A stretch of 64,000 bases of DNA from Microvirga sp. 17 mud 1-3 (GCF_003151255.1 NZ_CP029481.1:3708501-3772500); one strand, 5' to 3'; shown: positions 13,573 to 23,619, counted from the first letter of the stretch. Made by a program: numbers and translations. Notes: a model not told the origin generated them from the sequence alone.

Positions 13573-14546
13573 GGACGCTCCGCCGCCCCGATGACCGTGG
13601 GAACGCTGCGCGCGGGCTTCGCCGTGCCGCCGTCGCCGAAGACCGATTTCGTGATCTCGGCGATGCCGCCGAGCGTTCCGGCGAGGCCTGCCGCCTCGAT
13701 GGGCACGATCACGACCTTCTGGTTGGGAGCCGTTGCGATGGCCCGGAGGGCGTCCACGTATTTCTCGGCCACGAGGAAGTTGGCGGCCGCAAGATCGCCG
13801 CCCGTGATCGCATCGCTTACCATGGAGGTCGCCTTGGCCTCCGCCTCAGCCTGACGCTCCCGGCCCTCCGCGTCGCGGAACGCCGCTTCCTTGCGTCCTT
13901 CCGCGGCCAGGATCTGCGCCTGTTTCTGGCCTTCGGCGCGCAGGATCTCCGCCTGGCGCAGGCCCTCCGCCTCGAGCACGGCGGCGCGCTTCTCGCGTTC
14001 CGCCTTCATCTGCCGGGCCATGGCGCCCGCAAGGTCGGCGGGCGGAACGATGTCCTTGATCTCGACCCGGGTCACCTTGGCGCCCCAGGGGGAGGCCGCC
14101 GCATCGACGACGCGCAGGAGCCGCTCGTTGATCTCGTCCCGGTGGGACAGGAGCTGGTCAAGATCCATGGAGCCCACGACCGTGCGGATATTGGTCATGG
14201 TGAGCATCAGGAGCGCCTGGTTGAGGTTCGAGACCTCATAGGAGGCGCGCGCCGCATCGAGCACCTGGAAGAACGCGACCGCGTCGATGGTGACGCCCGC
14301 ATTGTCGCGCGTGAAGGCCTCCTGGCTCGGAACGTCGAGCACCTGCTCCATGACGTTCACCTTCTTCCCGACCTGCTCGATATAGGGCACGATCAGGCCG
14401 AGGCCGGGGCTCAAGGTGCGGGAATAGCGCCCGAACCGCTCCACCGTATAGGCATAGCCCTGCGGAACGGTCCTGATCCCCATGGCGATCGTCACGACGA
14501 CCACGAAGACGAGGGCGATCACGAAAATGTCGAAGCCGCTGAGCAC
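13569..14546 (-). CDS. SPFH/stomatin-like membrane protein (QmcA/paraslipin type)
   Basis: One N-terminal membrane segment (IFVIALVFVVVVTIAMG) followed by an SPFH (band 7) domain and a long Ala/Glu-rich coiled coil (MKAEREKRAAVLEAEGLRQ and following), ending in a short hydrophobic region. Such proteins oligomerise into membrane microdomain scaffolds. I start it at the GTG at 14546 because GGAGG lies eight bases upstream and the membrane segment then begins at residue 6; a longer frame to 14603 adds residues without similarity. With that start it is 325 residues. Its stop overlaps the nfeD start. Confidence 0.93.
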   Translation of the reverse strand: MLSGFDIFVIALVFVVVVTIAMGIRTVPQGYAYTVERFGRYSRTLSPGLGLIVPYIEQVGKKVNVMEQVLDVPSQEAFTRDNAGVTIDAVAFFQVLDAARASYEVSNLNQALLMLTMTNIRTVVGSMDLDQLLSHRDEINERLLRVVDAAASPWGAKVTRVEIKDIVPPADLAGAMARQMKAEREKRAAVLEAEGLRQAEILRAEGQKQAQILAAEGRKEAAFRDAEGRERQAEAEAKATSMVSDAITGGDLAAANFLVAEKYVDALRAIATAPNQKVVIVPIEAAGLAGTLGGIAEITKSVFGDGGTAKPARSVPTVIGAAERP

Positions 14547-14706
14547 CAACCGAACCTCCAGGCAACGGAGTTGCAGGACGTTCAACCTATCCCAAACCGC
14601 CACGAACGCCTAGACCGCCGAACGTCGCCGGCGGCCCAGGTTGTTGAGAACAAGCGTCTTTTTATGCAGGAGCGCGGCTCGTTACCGATCCGCGCTTCGC
14701 ATTACG

Positions 14707-16392
14707 TCAGGCGGCCTTCACGTCGGACAGGAAGTCGGCCACCTCGCGGCTGAGGCCCTCGGACTGGCGCGCGAGTTCCTGGGCGGCGCCGAGGACCTGA
14801 GAGGCCGCGGCCCCCGTCTCGCCTGCGCCGGCCTGCACGCCCGCGATGCTGCCGGTCACCTGCTCGGTGCCGCGGGCGGCCTCCTGCACGTTGCGGGAGA
14901 TTTCCTGGGTGGCGGCACCCTGCTCCTCGATGGCGGCCGCGATGCCGGTGGAGATCTGCGACATCTCCGTGATGGTCTGGGCGATCTCGTGAATCGCCGA
15001 GACCACGTCCTGGGTCGCCTGCTGAACGCTGACGATCTGGGCGCCGATTTCCTCCGTGGCCTTGGCGGTCTGGCTTGCCAGGTCCTTCACTTCGGAGGCC
15101 ACGACCGCAAAGCCGCGTCCCGCCTCGCCGGCCCGCGCCGCCTCGATGGTGGCGTTGAGCGCGAGCAGGTTCGTCTGACCCGCGATGTTGTTGATCAGCG
15201 CGATCACGTTGCCGATCTTTTCGGCCGTCTCGGCGAGCGCCTGAACGGTCGCATTGGTGCGCTTCGCGCCCTCGACCGCCTGGTTGGCGATCTGTGAGGA
15301 TTGGTTGACCTGGGAGGCGATCTCCTGGATCGAGATCGACATCTCCTCGGTGGCGGCCGCGACGGTCTGCACATTGGCGGAGGTCTGCTGCGCCGCGGAG
15401 GCCACGCTCACGGACTGGTGGTTGGTCTGGTCTGCGATGGCCGTCATGGATTGCGCGGTGACCTCCATCTCGGTCGCGGCGCCCGCCAGCCCCTCGGTCA
15501 GGGCGGACACGTTGGCCTCGAAGCGCCGCATCAGCTCGTCGAGCCTCTGGGCGCGGCGCGTCTTCGCATCCGCCTCCAGCGCGGCGGCCTCGTCGGCCTC
15601 CCGCTTCGCGATCAGCGCATCCTTGAACACCTGGACCGCATCCGCGATGGTGCCGAGCTCGGTCTTCTGGCCGCGGAACGGAATGGTCGCGGTCAGGTCG
15701 CCCTGCGCCAGAAGGCCCATGGGCCGGGTGACGGACGCGATGCCCTGCGAAATCGAACGGATCAGGAGCGCCGCCAGGACAATGGCCAGGAGCGTGCCGG
15801 CCGCAAGGACGCCGAGGGTCAGGTTCTCCGTGTCCTGATAGACGGTGGCGGCCCGCTTGCGCGCCGCATCGGCGGCATCGCGGTTCCACTTCGTCATCCG
15901 GATCAGCGCGGAGCCGATCTGCTCGGCGACCGGGACGGCCTTCATGGAATTGTGCTCGCGGGCCTTCGCGACCTCGCCGTTGCGGGAATAGTCGAGGACC
16001 GTCTTGGCCTCCTTCTCGTACTCGCTCCAGAGCGCCTTGAACGCATCGAACTGCTTCCTGTCCTCAGGATGGACGATCGTCTTCTCGTAGGACTGGATCC
16101 CGTCGATGATGTTGTTGATGCGCCAGGCGAGGCCCTCCTCGATCTCCTGCGCCTCCTCGCCGTCGGCGAGCATGTGCCGCAGCACCACGGTCTGGAATTC
16201 GCGGACATCGGCATTGAGCGCCCCGATCCGCTGCGTCGAAACCAGCCAGCTATCGGCGATCTCGGCCGTCTGCGCATTCATTTGCCCGAGGCCGCGCAGC
16301 CCCAGGAGGCCGAGGGCGATGAGCAGCAGGACAAGGAACGAGAAAGCGCCGATCAGCTTGGCGCGGATGGAAAGAGATCGAAGGGCGTGCAT
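14707..16392 (-). CDS. Methyl-accepting chemotaxis protein
   Basis: Inner-membrane chemoreceptor. Membrane segment at about residues 12-32, a four-helix periplasmic sensor (4HB_MCP type, with the [21 protein letters not shown] start), second membrane segment near 190-210 ([19 protein letters not shown]), a HAMP linker, and the cytoplasmic signalling hairpin with the conserved tip [29 protein letters not shown]. The C-terminus ends in [14 protein letters not shown] with no NWETF-type CheR tether. I start at the ATG at 16392, just before the membrane segment; the frame is open to 16464. No flagellar or che genes are nearby, so it is an orphan receptor with unknown ligand. Confidence 0.95.
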   Translation of the reverse strand: MHALRSLSIRAKLIGAFSFLVLLLIALGLLGLRGLGQMNAQTAEIADSWLVSTQRIGALNADVREFQTVVLRHMLADGEEAQEIEEGLAWRINNIIDGIQSYEKTIVHPEDRKQFDAFKALWSEYEKEAKTVLDYSRNGEVAKAREHNSMKAVPVAEQIGSALIRMTKWNRDAADAARKRAATVYQDTENLTLGVLAAGTLLAIVLAALLIRSISQGIASVTRPMGLLAQGDLTATIPFRGQKTELGTIADAVQVFKDALIAKREADEAAALEADAKTRRAQRLDELMRRFEANVSALTEGLAGAATEMEVTAQSMTAIADQTNHQSVSVASAAQQTSANVQTVAAATEEMSISIQEIASQVNQSSQIANQAVEGAKRTNATVQALAETAEKIGNVIALINNIAGQTNLLALNATIEAARAGEAGRGFAVVASEVKDLASQTAKATEEIGAQIVSVQQATQDVVSAIHEIAQTITEMSQISTGIAAAIEEQGAATQEISRNVQEAARGTEQVTGSIAGVQAGAGETGAAASQVLGAAQELARQSEGLSREVADFLSDVKAA

Positions 16393-16516
16393 ATCATTTC
16401 GGTCGCCTGCCACATCGCCGTGGAGGCTCGCGCCGTTCTGACGCGAAAGATTCAGGCTCGCCACAGATGGGCCACAAGGGTGAATTTTTTCTTGAAAAAC
16501 TTTGAATGAGTGTAGC

Positions 16517-16537
16517 GTAACCTTCAGGTTACTGAAG
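16517..16537. promoter_or_regulatory. Overlapping dyads upstream of the chemoreceptor gene
   Basis: Two overlapping perfect dyads: GTAACC-TTCA-GGTTAC (16517-16532) and CTTCAG-GTTA-CTGAAG (16522-16537), about 125 bases upstream of the chemoreceptor start. The second resembles the arm and spacer layout of MerR/SoxR-family operators, but no MerR-family gene is present in the window. Confidence 0.4.
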
Positions 16538-16565
16538 AACGATAGCCCCTTCCGAAAAGGAAACT

Positions 16566-16595
16566 CGGCCCCGCCGAGAGCATCGTGCGGGGCCG
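16566..16595 (-). terminator. Terminator after hemH
   Basis: Nine-bp GC-rich stem CGGCCCCGC / GCGGGGCCG with a 12-base loop, 37 bases past the hemH stop on the minus strand and followed by a moderately T-rich stretch. Confidence 0.6.
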
Positions 16596-16631
16596 GGCGT
16601 CAATGGATGAAACCGCTCCCGGAGCGATCCG

Positions 16632-17693
16632 TCAGAGCCAGCCCTGCAGCTCCCGCTCTGCGACATGGCGGATTACCCGCATCCCGTCCTCGCTGTCGTT
16701 GAGGCAGGGAAGGTAGGCGAATTGCTCGCCGCCGTGATGCATGAAGATCTCGCGGTTCTCGCCGTCGAGCTCCTCCAGGGTCTCCAGGCAATCGGCCGAG
16801 AAGCCGGGCGCCACGATGGCCAAGCGCTTGACGCCGCTCTCAGCCAGCGCCTCCACGGTCTTGTCCGTATAGGGCTGCAGCCACTCGGCCGTGCCGAAGC
16901 GGGATTGGAAGCTCATGCGGAACTTGTCCTCCGGCCAGCCGAAGGCCTCCCGCATCAGGCGCCAGGTCTTCACGCATTGGCAGTGATAGGGGTCGCCCTT
17001 CAGCAGATATTCCTTCGGTACGCCGTGGAACGAGACGAGAATGACCTCCGGCTCGAAGGGCAGCTTGGCCAAGTCCCGTTTCATGGAGGAGACGACGGCG
17101 TCGATATAGACCGGGTCGTCGTGATAGGGCGGGGACACCCGGATTGTGGGCTGCCAGCGCATCTCCATCAGAGCCCGGAAGGCGTGATCGCAGGCGGTCG
17201 CCGAGGTCGCGGCGGAATATTGCGGATAGAGCGGCACAAGGAGAATGCGGTCGCAACCCTGGTCGAGGAGGGCCTGAATGCGCTCGCGGATCTCGGGCTT
17301 GCCGTAGCGCATCGCCCAATCGACCGAGACTTTGTCGCCCGCGATGCCCTTGAGGTGCCGGGCAAGGTCCTCGGCCTGGGCGCGCGTGATGGTCTTGAGG
17401 GGGCCCTCGTCGCGCTCGTTATTCCAGATCGTCGCGTAGTCGCGCCCTTTCCGTCCCGGGCGGGTCGTGAGGATGATCAGGTTGAGGATAGGCCACCACA
17501 GGAGCCGGGGCGTCTCGATCACACGCCTATCGGACAGGAACTCTTTGAGGTAGCGCCGCATCGGCCAATAGCTGGTGCCCTCTGGCGTGCCGAGGTTGAG
17601 GAGCAGCACGCCAATGCGGCCTGTCCTGACCCTCGGATGGTCCACCGGGCGCACACCCTGGCGGAGATCGGCAAGCTTGACCGTTTCGTTCAT
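16632..17693 (-). CDS. hemH: Ferrochelatase
   Basis: Last step of heme synthesis: inserts ferrous iron into protoporphyrin IX. Length 353 residues, typical for alphaproteobacteria. Motifs: GVLLLNLGTPEGTS near residue 28, YPQYSAATS in the middle, the metal-entry histidine in VSFHGVPKEYLLKGDPYHCQC, the FQSRFGTAEWLQPYT signature, and PGFSADCLETLEEL with the second active-site acid region. A GAGGGG site lies seven bases before the ATG. It is monocistronic by spacing and is followed by its own terminator. Confidence 0.97.
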   Translation of the reverse strand: MNETVKLADLRQGVRPVDHPRVRTGRIGVLLLNLGTPEGTSYWPMRRYLKEFLSDRRVIETPRLLWWPILNLIILTTRPGRKGRDYATIWNNERDEGPLKTITRAQAEDLARHLKGIAGDKVSVDWAMRYGKPEIRERIQALLDQGCDRILLVPLYPQYSAATSATACDHAFRALMEMRWQPTIRVSPPYHDDPVYIDAVVSSMKRDLAKLPFEPEVILVSFHGVPKEYLLKGDPYHCQCVKTWRLMREAFGWPEDKFRMSFQSRFGTAEWLQPYTDKTVEALAESGVKRLAIVAPGFSADCLETLEELDGENREIFMHHGGEQFAYLPCLNDSEDGMRVIRHVAERELQGWL

Positions 17694-17841
17694 CGGGAGC
17701 CCCTCGGCGGCTGCGGCAGGACCGCTCCGCCTGTTCGAAATTCTGAATGGGTTAGACGGGTTCTAGATAGGCGCTTCGGGGCCGCCCGCCAACGGGGCGA
17801 CTGGCCGCGCCGGCCGAGCTTCTTTCCGGATCGCCTGCCCT

Positions 17842-20082
17842 CTAGTCGGGCGGGTTGAGGAAGCCCCCGGGGCGCAGCACAGTGTCGATGGACACGGTCA
17901 GGCCCGTCGGCCTGAAATCCATATGGACGGTGGCGTTGAGCTGGGTCGCGAGCACCCGGTGCAGCAGGCGCGAGCCGAAGCCCTGCCGCTTCGGAGGCAC
18001 CACGGGCGGCCCGCCCTCCTCGGCCCAGGTGAGCTTGAGGCGCAGGCCCTCAGGCTCCTCGGCGGAATCCCAGCGCACGGTGACCCGGCCCGAGGCTATC
18101 GACAGGGCCCCGTATTTAGCCGCGTTCGTGGTCAGCTCGTGGACCGCCATGCCGATGGGCACCGCGGCCTCCGAGGGCAGCTCCACCGGGGGGCCCTCGA
18201 TCACGATCCGCTCGCCGGCGGTATCGTTGTAGGGGCTGAGCTCCTTCTCCAGGATCTCCCGTAAGGAAGCCGTCTGCCACACCGCTTCCGTGAGGAGCGA
18301 GTGGGTATTGGCGAGCGAGATGATGCGGCCGACGAAGGCCGCGTAGAAATCCTCGATGCTGGACGTGGAGCGCGCGGTCGCGCCGACCACGGCCTGCACG
18401 GTCGCGAGAGTGTTCTTGACCCGATGGTGCAGCTCGCGGATCAGCAGGGATTGCTGGGCCTGGATCCGCCTGCGCTCCTCGATCTCGTGCTGCGTCGCCC
18501 TGGAGAGGTGGCTGCTCTCGAGGGCGATCGCCGCCTGGCCTGCAAGGCCCGTCACGAGACGCTCCGCGCGGGCCCTGAAGATGCCCGGCTGCTCGTGGCC
18601 GAACAGGAGCGCCCCTTCGATGGCGCCGGACCGGGACACCACCGGCACCGCAAGATAACTGCGCAGGACCGGCTGCCCTTCGGGCCTGTCTGCGCCGGCC
18701 ACAAGGCCGCCACGGGCCTCGTCGGCCGCAATGTCGTTTACGCGCACCATCTTCCCGTCCGCCAGGGTGGAAGCAAGGGCCGGGGCGCGCTGGAGCGCCG
18801 CAGCATCCGGGAAAGCCTCCCTCAACGCTCCGGAAACCGCATGGGGCATCGGTTCCGCTTCCCCATCCTCGTTCGCCGCCCGGGGGCACTTCGAGCCCCG
18901 ATAGAAGAAGACGCCGAGCTGCGCCCCCGTCAGCTCCACACCGGCATCGATCACGTATTGGGCAATCTTTGCCGAATCGAGCTCGGCCGCCAGCATGCTG
19001 CCGGTCCGGTTCAGGACTTCGAGCGCGGCGGTCTCGGTGCGCAGCTCGCCCGTGCGCAGATCGACCTCCCGCTCGAGAAGAGCCGCATTGGCGGCCTGCT
19101 CCCGGAACTGGCGCGCGGCTACCCCCATGAGCGCCACGAGGGCGAGCAGCGCGAAGAGCGCGAAAGCGCCGTAGATCCGGACCTGGCCGAACCAGGGAGC
19201 CCGATAGGCATTGGCCGGGATGCTGACCCGGATATAGAGCGGAAGCTCATCGACCCGATGGTAGGCTCCGATCCATTCCCTGTTCCCTAGCATCTCGAAA
19301 TAAAGGCCCGCCTCCGGATTCGCCGCGATGGCCAGATCAAGCGCCGTCTTGTCGACCGGCGTAAAGGACACACCGTCGCGGGGGACGGGATATTGCGAGA
19401 TGATCTTGCCGTCCGTGGCGCGGATCAGGTGGACCTGGGCCTTGGCAGGCAGCCGCAACCGTGACCAGTAATTCCGGAAATAATCCCGCGAGACGGTGAC
19501 CGACACGACCCCCCGGAACGCGCCGTTCGGATATTGCAGGCGGCGGCTGACCATGAAGGTTGATGTGCCGGTGACGCGCCCGATGATGGGCTCTCCCACG
19601 AAAAGGCCCTGGTCGGCTTCGGCCTGAGCCCAGAAGGCATCCCGGTCGCTCACGTTGGACTCGGGCGTCGGGAAGGCAGCCGAGGTCAGGCGCAGCTTCC
19701 CGGTCGCGTCATTCAGCCAGATATCCTCGATATAGGGCAGAGCCTGCTTGATGGCGCGCACCTGCTCCCAGAGGGAGCGTGACGGTCCCATCGTGTACCA
19801 GCTTTCGTCCGCCACGAGGGCGGCCGTCTGGCGCAGGGTGACGTCGGTGACCTCCAACAGGCGCGCGGCGTGGTCGGCCAGGAAGAAGGCGCTGTTCCGG
19901 ATGTCGTCCTCGTCCCGCTCGATCAGGCGGCTTCGCTGCTCCCAGGCGATGAACGCAAAGGTCAGGACGATGAACGCGACCCCGATGAGCCCCATGGCCA
20001 GGGTGACCCGCCCGCGGAGAAGTGACCGGCGACGCCGCTTCTGGGACAGGACTGAAACCGCCGGACGGGTGACTCTCTGCAA
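17842..20082 (-). CDS. Sensor histidine kinase, HWE/HisKA_2 family with dCACHE and GAF domains
   Basis: Membrane kinase of 746 residues. Membrane segment at about 28-48, an extracytoplasmic dCACHE sensor (NDATGKLRLTSAAFPTPESNVSDRDAF) to about 300, second membrane segment near 310-330, coiled coil, GAF domain at about 375-530, then the dimerisation box LLIRELHHRVKNTLATVQAV with phospho-acceptor His553. The ATPase part has MAVHELTTNAAKYGALS (N box) and a short GFGSRLL glycine box. This is the rhizobial type of HisKA_2/HWE kinase often tied to the general stress response, but no response regulator, phyR or ecfG gene is adjacent, so the partner is unknown. Confidence 0.9.
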   Translation of the reverse strand: MQRVTRPAVSVLSQKRRRRSLLRGRVTLAMGLIGVAFIVLTFAFIAWEQRSRLIERDEDDIRNSAFFLADHAARLLEVTDVTLRQTAALVADESWYTMGPSRSLWEQVRAIKQALPYIEDIWLNDATGKLRLTSAAFPTPESNVSDRDAFWAQAEADQGLFVGEPIIGRVTGTSTFMVSRRLQYPNGAFRGVVSVTVSRDYFRNYWSRLRLPAKAQVHLIRATDGKIISQYPVPRDGVSFTPVDKTALDLAIAANPEAGLYFEMLGNREWIGAYHRVDELPLYIRVSIPANAYRAPWFGQVRIYGAFALFALLALVALMGVAARQFREQAANAALLEREVDLRTGELRTETAALEVLNRTGSMLAAELDSAKIAQYVIDAGVELTGAQLGVFFYRGSKCPRAANEDGEAEPMPHAVSGALREAFPDAAALQRAPALASTLADGKMVRVNDIAADEARGGLVAGADRPEGQPVLRSYLAVPVVSRSGAIEGALLFGHEQPGIFRARAERLVTGLAGQAAIALESSHLSRATQHEIEERRRIQAQQSLLIRELHHRVKNTLATVQAVVGATARSTSSIEDFYAAFVGRIISLANTHSLLTEAVWQTASLREILEKELSPYNDTAGERIVIEGPPVELPSEAAVPIGMAVHELTTNAAKYGALSIASGRVTVRWDSAEEPEGLRLKLTWAEEGGPPVVPPKRQGFGSRLLHRVLATQLNATVHMDFRPTGLTVSIDTVLRPGGFLNPPD

Positions 20083-20205
20083 GGAAGGGATCGCTCCAGA
20101 CCATTGAGGAAGATAGCCGCTCGGTCCGGCTGCACAAACGGACAGACCGGCGGAAGGGAGACATAGCAGCCTCCCCTGCCTTTTCCAAACGTCAGAGCAT
20201 AAAAA

Positions 20206-20236
20206 ATGGGCCGGAACCGCAGGAGTTCCGGCCCAT
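20206..20236 (-). terminator. Rho-independent terminator after the 5'-nucleotidase gene
   Basis: Perfect 12-bp stem ATGGGCCGGAAC / GTTCCGGCCCAT with a 7-base loop; on the minus strand it runs directly into six T residues, 16 bases past the stop codon. Confidence 0.92.
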
Positions 20237-20252
20237 TCTCGGCTCGATTCGA

Positions 20253-21761
20253 TCAGCGCAGGACGACACGCCCTTCCACCTTCGGCGCCACCGTGCCGGC
20301 CTTCGCGACATAGTCGATGACCTGCGAGGCCATGAGCTGGCTCGCGGCGACGTCGATGAGGGGCTTCGCGTCCGTAAAGGCCCGGTAGCCGTCGCCGCCA
20401 CGGGCCATGAAGTCGTTGGTCGCGAGCTTGTAGGTCTTGGCCGGGTCAAGGGGCTGGCCATTGACCGTGACGGACTTGATGCGGCTGCCGGGCGGCTGCT
20501 TCATGTCCACCTCCACGACCATGCCGGAGACCTGCGGGAAGCGCCCGCCGAGCTCGCGCACCTGGCTGACGCCGTTTTCCAGCGCGGCCTTGATCTTGTC
20601 GCCCGTAATCTCGAGCAGGACCGTGGTATTGCCGAAGGGCATTTCGGCCAGGATGTCGCGGCGGGTCAGCTTCTGCCCGGCGGTATATTCCTTGTCGGCC
20701 CGAAGCCCACCGCCATTGGTGATGGCCACGTCGGCCCCGACCGATGTCCGCAGGGCATCCGCCACCAGGTTGCCGATGGCAGCCTCGCCGCCGCGAACGG
20801 TGGCGCGCCGGCTGTCGAGGGGCGTCTCGGTAACGCCGATCTCCACGTCGAGCTCCTTGGAGAGCTTGTCCTCGTAGCCCTTCACGACGGCCTCGATCTC
20901 AGGATCGGGCTTGACCGTGGCGCTGTCGACGATCCGGAAATTCGGCGTCCATGACACCGTGGTCTTGCCGTCCTTCTCGGTCTTCTTCACCGTGAGCTCG
21001 ACGACGTTGATGTAGTTGCCCTGCGACTCGGATTCCGTCACCGCGACCTTGCCGTCATAGAAGGCGAGCAGGTGCTCGTCGTGGCCGCTGAGGATCACGT
21101 CGGCGCCCGACGAGCGCGCCAGCAGCATGTCGACCTCGAGAGGCGTATGGACCACCGCCACCACGATGTCGGCGCCCTTGGCACGCAGATCCTTGACCTT
21201 GTCGCGGCCGGTATTGATCGAGGACTTGAACTTGATGTTGCCCGGGCTCGACACGATGGGGGTGTCTTCCGTCGTCAGGCCGAAGAAGCCGACCTTGACG
21301 CCCTGGACATCGACGATCTTGTCGGCCTTGGTATTGGCCGGCATGCCTTCGCCGTCGACGATGTTGGTGGCGAGGATATCGAACTTGGCCTCCGCCAGGC
21401 GCGCCCGGAACACATCGGCCCCGAGGTCGAATTCGTGGTTGCCCGGCACCATGGCGTCCACGCCCATCCGGTTGAGGATGTCGATGATGTGGGCGCCCTT
21501 ATCGAACCCGGAGAGCAGCGAGGGCGAGAGAGTATCGCCGGAATGGACGAAGAAGGCGTTGCCCTTGGCCCGTTCCTCCTTGATCACCGTCGCGAGCTTC
21601 GCGAAGCCGCCCCGGCCCTTCTCGGGGCTCATGCGGTCGATGTCGTTGGTCTGCACGAAGCGGATCGTCACGGCCTCCTGGGCCAGGGCCGTGCCCGACA
21701 GGAGCAGGGATAAGCCAAGAAAGCCCGCACGCAGGGCGGCCAGCGGTCGGCTGGGGAGCAT
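20253..21761 (-). CDS. Periplasmic 5'-nucleotidase/2',3'-cyclic phosphodiesterase family metallophosphatase
   Basis: Exported nucleotide phosphatase. Signal peptide (LGLSLLLSGTALA-QE), calcineurin-like domain with metal ligands in QTNDID, SGDTLSPS, GNHEFD, VVHTPLEVD and SGHDEHLL, then the 5_nucleotid_C substrate domain with GNLVADALR, ITNGGGLRAD and NDFMARGGDGY. The first metal motif reads TNDIDRM in place of the common TNDxHG; the His of that block is absent, as also in some proteobacterial members. Start at 21761 is favoured by GAGGA nine bases upstream; an in-frame ATG at 21779 adds six residues. It has its own terminator and probably salvages extracellular nucleotides or phosphate. Confidence 0.92.
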   Translation of the reverse strand: MLPSRPLAALRAGFLGLSLLLSGTALAQEAVTIRFVQTNDIDRMSPEKGRGGFAKLATVIKEERAKGNAFFVHSGDTLSPSLLSGFDKGAHIIDILNRMGVDAMVPGNHEFDLGADVFRARLAEAKFDILATNIVDGEGMPANTKADKIVDVQGVKVGFFGLTTEDTPIVSSPGNIKFKSSINTGRDKVKDLRAKGADIVVAVVHTPLEVDMLLARSSGADVILSGHDEHLLAFYDGKVAVTESESQGNYINVVELTVKKTEKDGKTTVSWTPNFRIVDSATVKPDPEIEAVVKGYEDKLSKELDVEIGVTETPLDSRRATVRGGEAAIGNLVADALRTSVGADVAITNGGGLRADKEYTAGQKLTRRDILAEMPFGNTTVLLEITGDKIKAALENGVSQVRELGGRFPQVSGMVVEVDMKQPPGSRIKSVTVNGQPLDPAKTYKLATNDFMARGGDGYRAFTDAKPLIDVAASQLMASQVIDYVAKAGTVAPKVEGRVVLR

Positions 21762-21868
21762 GGTCGAATGTCCTCGCATGGGATGGGGTCCACAGGTGAT
21801 GAACGGAGCCTACGCCCGAAACGTGTCACAGAAGTAACAACCTGTCGACGGCCCCCGTCGGCGATTCC

Positions 21869-23200
21869 CTAGCCGACCCTTTCGGGCGCGTCCTGGGACT
21901 GGGGAGCGGCCTGCTCCTGAGCAGCTGGCCCGGTCTCGGTAATGAGGCGCGCACCGCGCTGAAACGTGAAGTAATTCCAGAGCCAGTTGAAGGCGACGAC
22001 GAAGCGGTTTCGGATGCCGATCAGGAAATAAATGTGGGCTACCCCCCAGAACACCCAGCCGACGAAACCGCGCAACTGCACATGTTTGAGCTTCACGACC
22101 GCGACCTTGCGCCCGATCGTGGCAAGGTCTCCCTGATGGCGGTATCGAAATGGCCCCGGGACCGTATGCCCGGACACCCGGGCCGTGATGACGCTCGCGA
22201 CGTAGCCACCCATTTGTTTGGCGGCAGGCGCGATGCCCGGGACGGGACGGCCGTCCGCCGTGACCGGCGCGGCCGTGTCGCCGATGGCGAAGATCTCTGG
22301 TCTTCCGGGGATCGTTAGGTCGGAGGCCACTTTGATGCGCCCGGCCTTGTCCCGCTCCGCATCGAGCCAGCGCGCGGCCGGTGAGGCGACGACACCTGCG
22401 GCCCAGATGATGGTACCGGCTTCGATCCGCCCGCTGCTGGTTTCAACGCCATGCGAATCGCACCGTGTGACCGCCGTCCCGGTCCTGACCTCGACGCCGA
22501 GGCGCTCCAGCTCCCGTTGCGCGTAGGCCGAGAGATCCTCCGGAAAGGCTGCGAGCAGGCGCGGCCCTGCCTCGAGAAGGAGGATGCGGGATTGGCGCAG
22601 ATCCACGTTTCGGAATTCGGACGGCAAGGTCTGGCAGGCCACTTCGGCGATGGCTCCTGCCATCTCGACCCCGGTGGGGCCGCCGCCGACGATCACGAAG
22701 GTCAGAAGACGCTCGTGCTCTGTGGGGTCCTGCGTCAACTCGGCCTTTTCGAAAGCGAGGAGGATCCGCCGCCGGATCCGTGTCGCATCCTCGATCTGCT
22801 TCAGCCCCGGGGCCGCGTCGGCCCACTCGTCGTGTCCGAAATAGGAATGCGTCGCGCCCGTTGCGAGAACAAGATAGTCGTACGGAACCGCGACCGGCCC
22901 TGCATGGACAAGGCGCTTCTCGGTGTTCACGCCCGTGACCTCGGCCATGAGAACCGTCACATTGCGCTGATTTCGCAGGATGCCTCGGATCGGCCACGCA
23001 ATGTCCGAAGGCGAGAGGGTCGCGGTCGCCACCTGATAGAGAAGCGGCTGGAAACAATGGTAGTTGTGACGGTCGATGACGGTAACGTCGACCGGAACAT
23101 GGCGCAGCGCCTTTGCGGCCTCGAGACCGCCGAAACCCGCACCTATAATCACGACGCGCGGATGTGCGGCCGGGCTTACAGAAGCTTCAGAAAGGCTCAC
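21869..23200 (-). CDS. ndh: Type II NADH dehydrogenase (NDH-2)
   Basis: Single-subunit FAD enzyme that passes electrons from NADH to quinone at the inner membrane without proton pumping. The 443 residues fit. FAD fold VVIIGAGFGGLEAAKAL at 15-31, the HNYHCFQPLLYQVATATLSPSDIAWPIR quinone-site region, NADH fold FVIVGGGPTGVEMAGAIAE, and IFAIGDTAAP. The C-terminus carries the amphipathic membrane anchor GFVGWVFWGVAHIYFLIGIRNRFVV. Translation starts at a GTG with AAAGGG upstream. It lies 47 bases after a small membrane-protein gene in the same direction, a likely two-gene operon. Confidence 0.94.
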   Translation of the reverse strand: MSLSEASVSPAAHPRVVIIGAGFGGLEAAKALRHVPVDVTVIDRHNYHCFQPLLYQVATATLSPSDIAWPIRGILRNQRNVTVLMAEVTGVNTEKRLVHAGPVAVPYDYLVLATGATHSYFGHDEWADAAPGLKQIEDATRIRRRILLAFEKAELTQDPTEHERLLTFVIVGGGPTGVEMAGAIAEVACQTLPSEFRNVDLRQSRILLLEAGPRLLAAFPEDLSAYAQRELERLGVEVRTGTAVTRCDSHGVETSSGRIEAGTIIWAAGVVASPAARWLDAERDKAGRIKVASDLTIPGRPEIFAIGDTAAPVTADGRPVPGIAPAAKQMGGYVASVITARVSGHTVPGPFRYRHQGDLATIGRKVAVVKLKHVQLRGFVGWVFWGVAHIYFLIGIRNRFVVAFNWLWNYFTFQRGARLITETGPAAQEQAAPQSQDAPERVG

Positions 23201-23247
23201 GATTGGCCCTTTCCGGTCACGGCAAGGGGCGAACGATGTGCTCGCTG

Positions 23248-23619
23248 TCAGCCGCCTCTGGCGAACCAGGTGCCGAATACGAGAACGACGCCGATTGCAA
23301 CGATAAAGCTGACGAACAGGGTTGGGAAGCCGTCCTGCTTGTCATGGGCTGCGCCAAGGGCCCGCGCACCATTCGACCAGCGCACGAGGTTCTCCTGGGC
23401 GCGGGCCAGGGCGATCCGGAAGGGCGAGGCTGGCGTCCCGGCAGCCTCGTCGTCCGCACCGAGGGAGGCGAGCCCCGGGTCGTAGACCGGGTTCTTGTCG
23501 CCGGTCCGGCCGCTGTTGATATCGCCCTTGAGCATCTCGACTGTCGGCTCCTTCGAGGGCGGCGGTGGGCTCATGGGCTTGGTGGTGTGGGTCGGGGGCA
23601 GGTCTGAGTGGTCCGTCAT
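23248..23619 (-). CDS. Hypothetical protein with one C-terminal membrane anchor
   Basis: 123 residues, no family recognised. N-terminal half is Pro/Thr/Ser-rich and hydrophilic (SPPPPSKEP), then an acidic stretch and an amphipathic helix (RIALARAQENLVRWSNGARALG), and one membrane segment at the end (LFVSFIVAIGVVLVFGTWFA) with RGG outside or at the tip. This is a tail-anchored layout. I chose the ATG at 23619 because GGAGA sits five bases upstream, although the frame continues to 24018. It is transcribed just before ndh and may be a membrane partner of it, but that rests only on position. Confidence 0.7.
   Translation of the reverse strand: MTDHSDLPPTHTTKPMSPPPPSKEPTVEMLKGDINSGRTGDKNPVYDPGLASLGADDEAAGTPASPFRIALARAQENLVRWSNGARALGAAHDKQDGFPTLFVSFIVAIGVVLVFGTWFARGG

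Noticed and set aside
14604..14706. AGCGCGG / CCGCGCT stem after the chemoreceptor gene as a terminator
   Set aside because: Only seven bp with a 12-base loop and no U tract on the transcribed strand; too weak to list.
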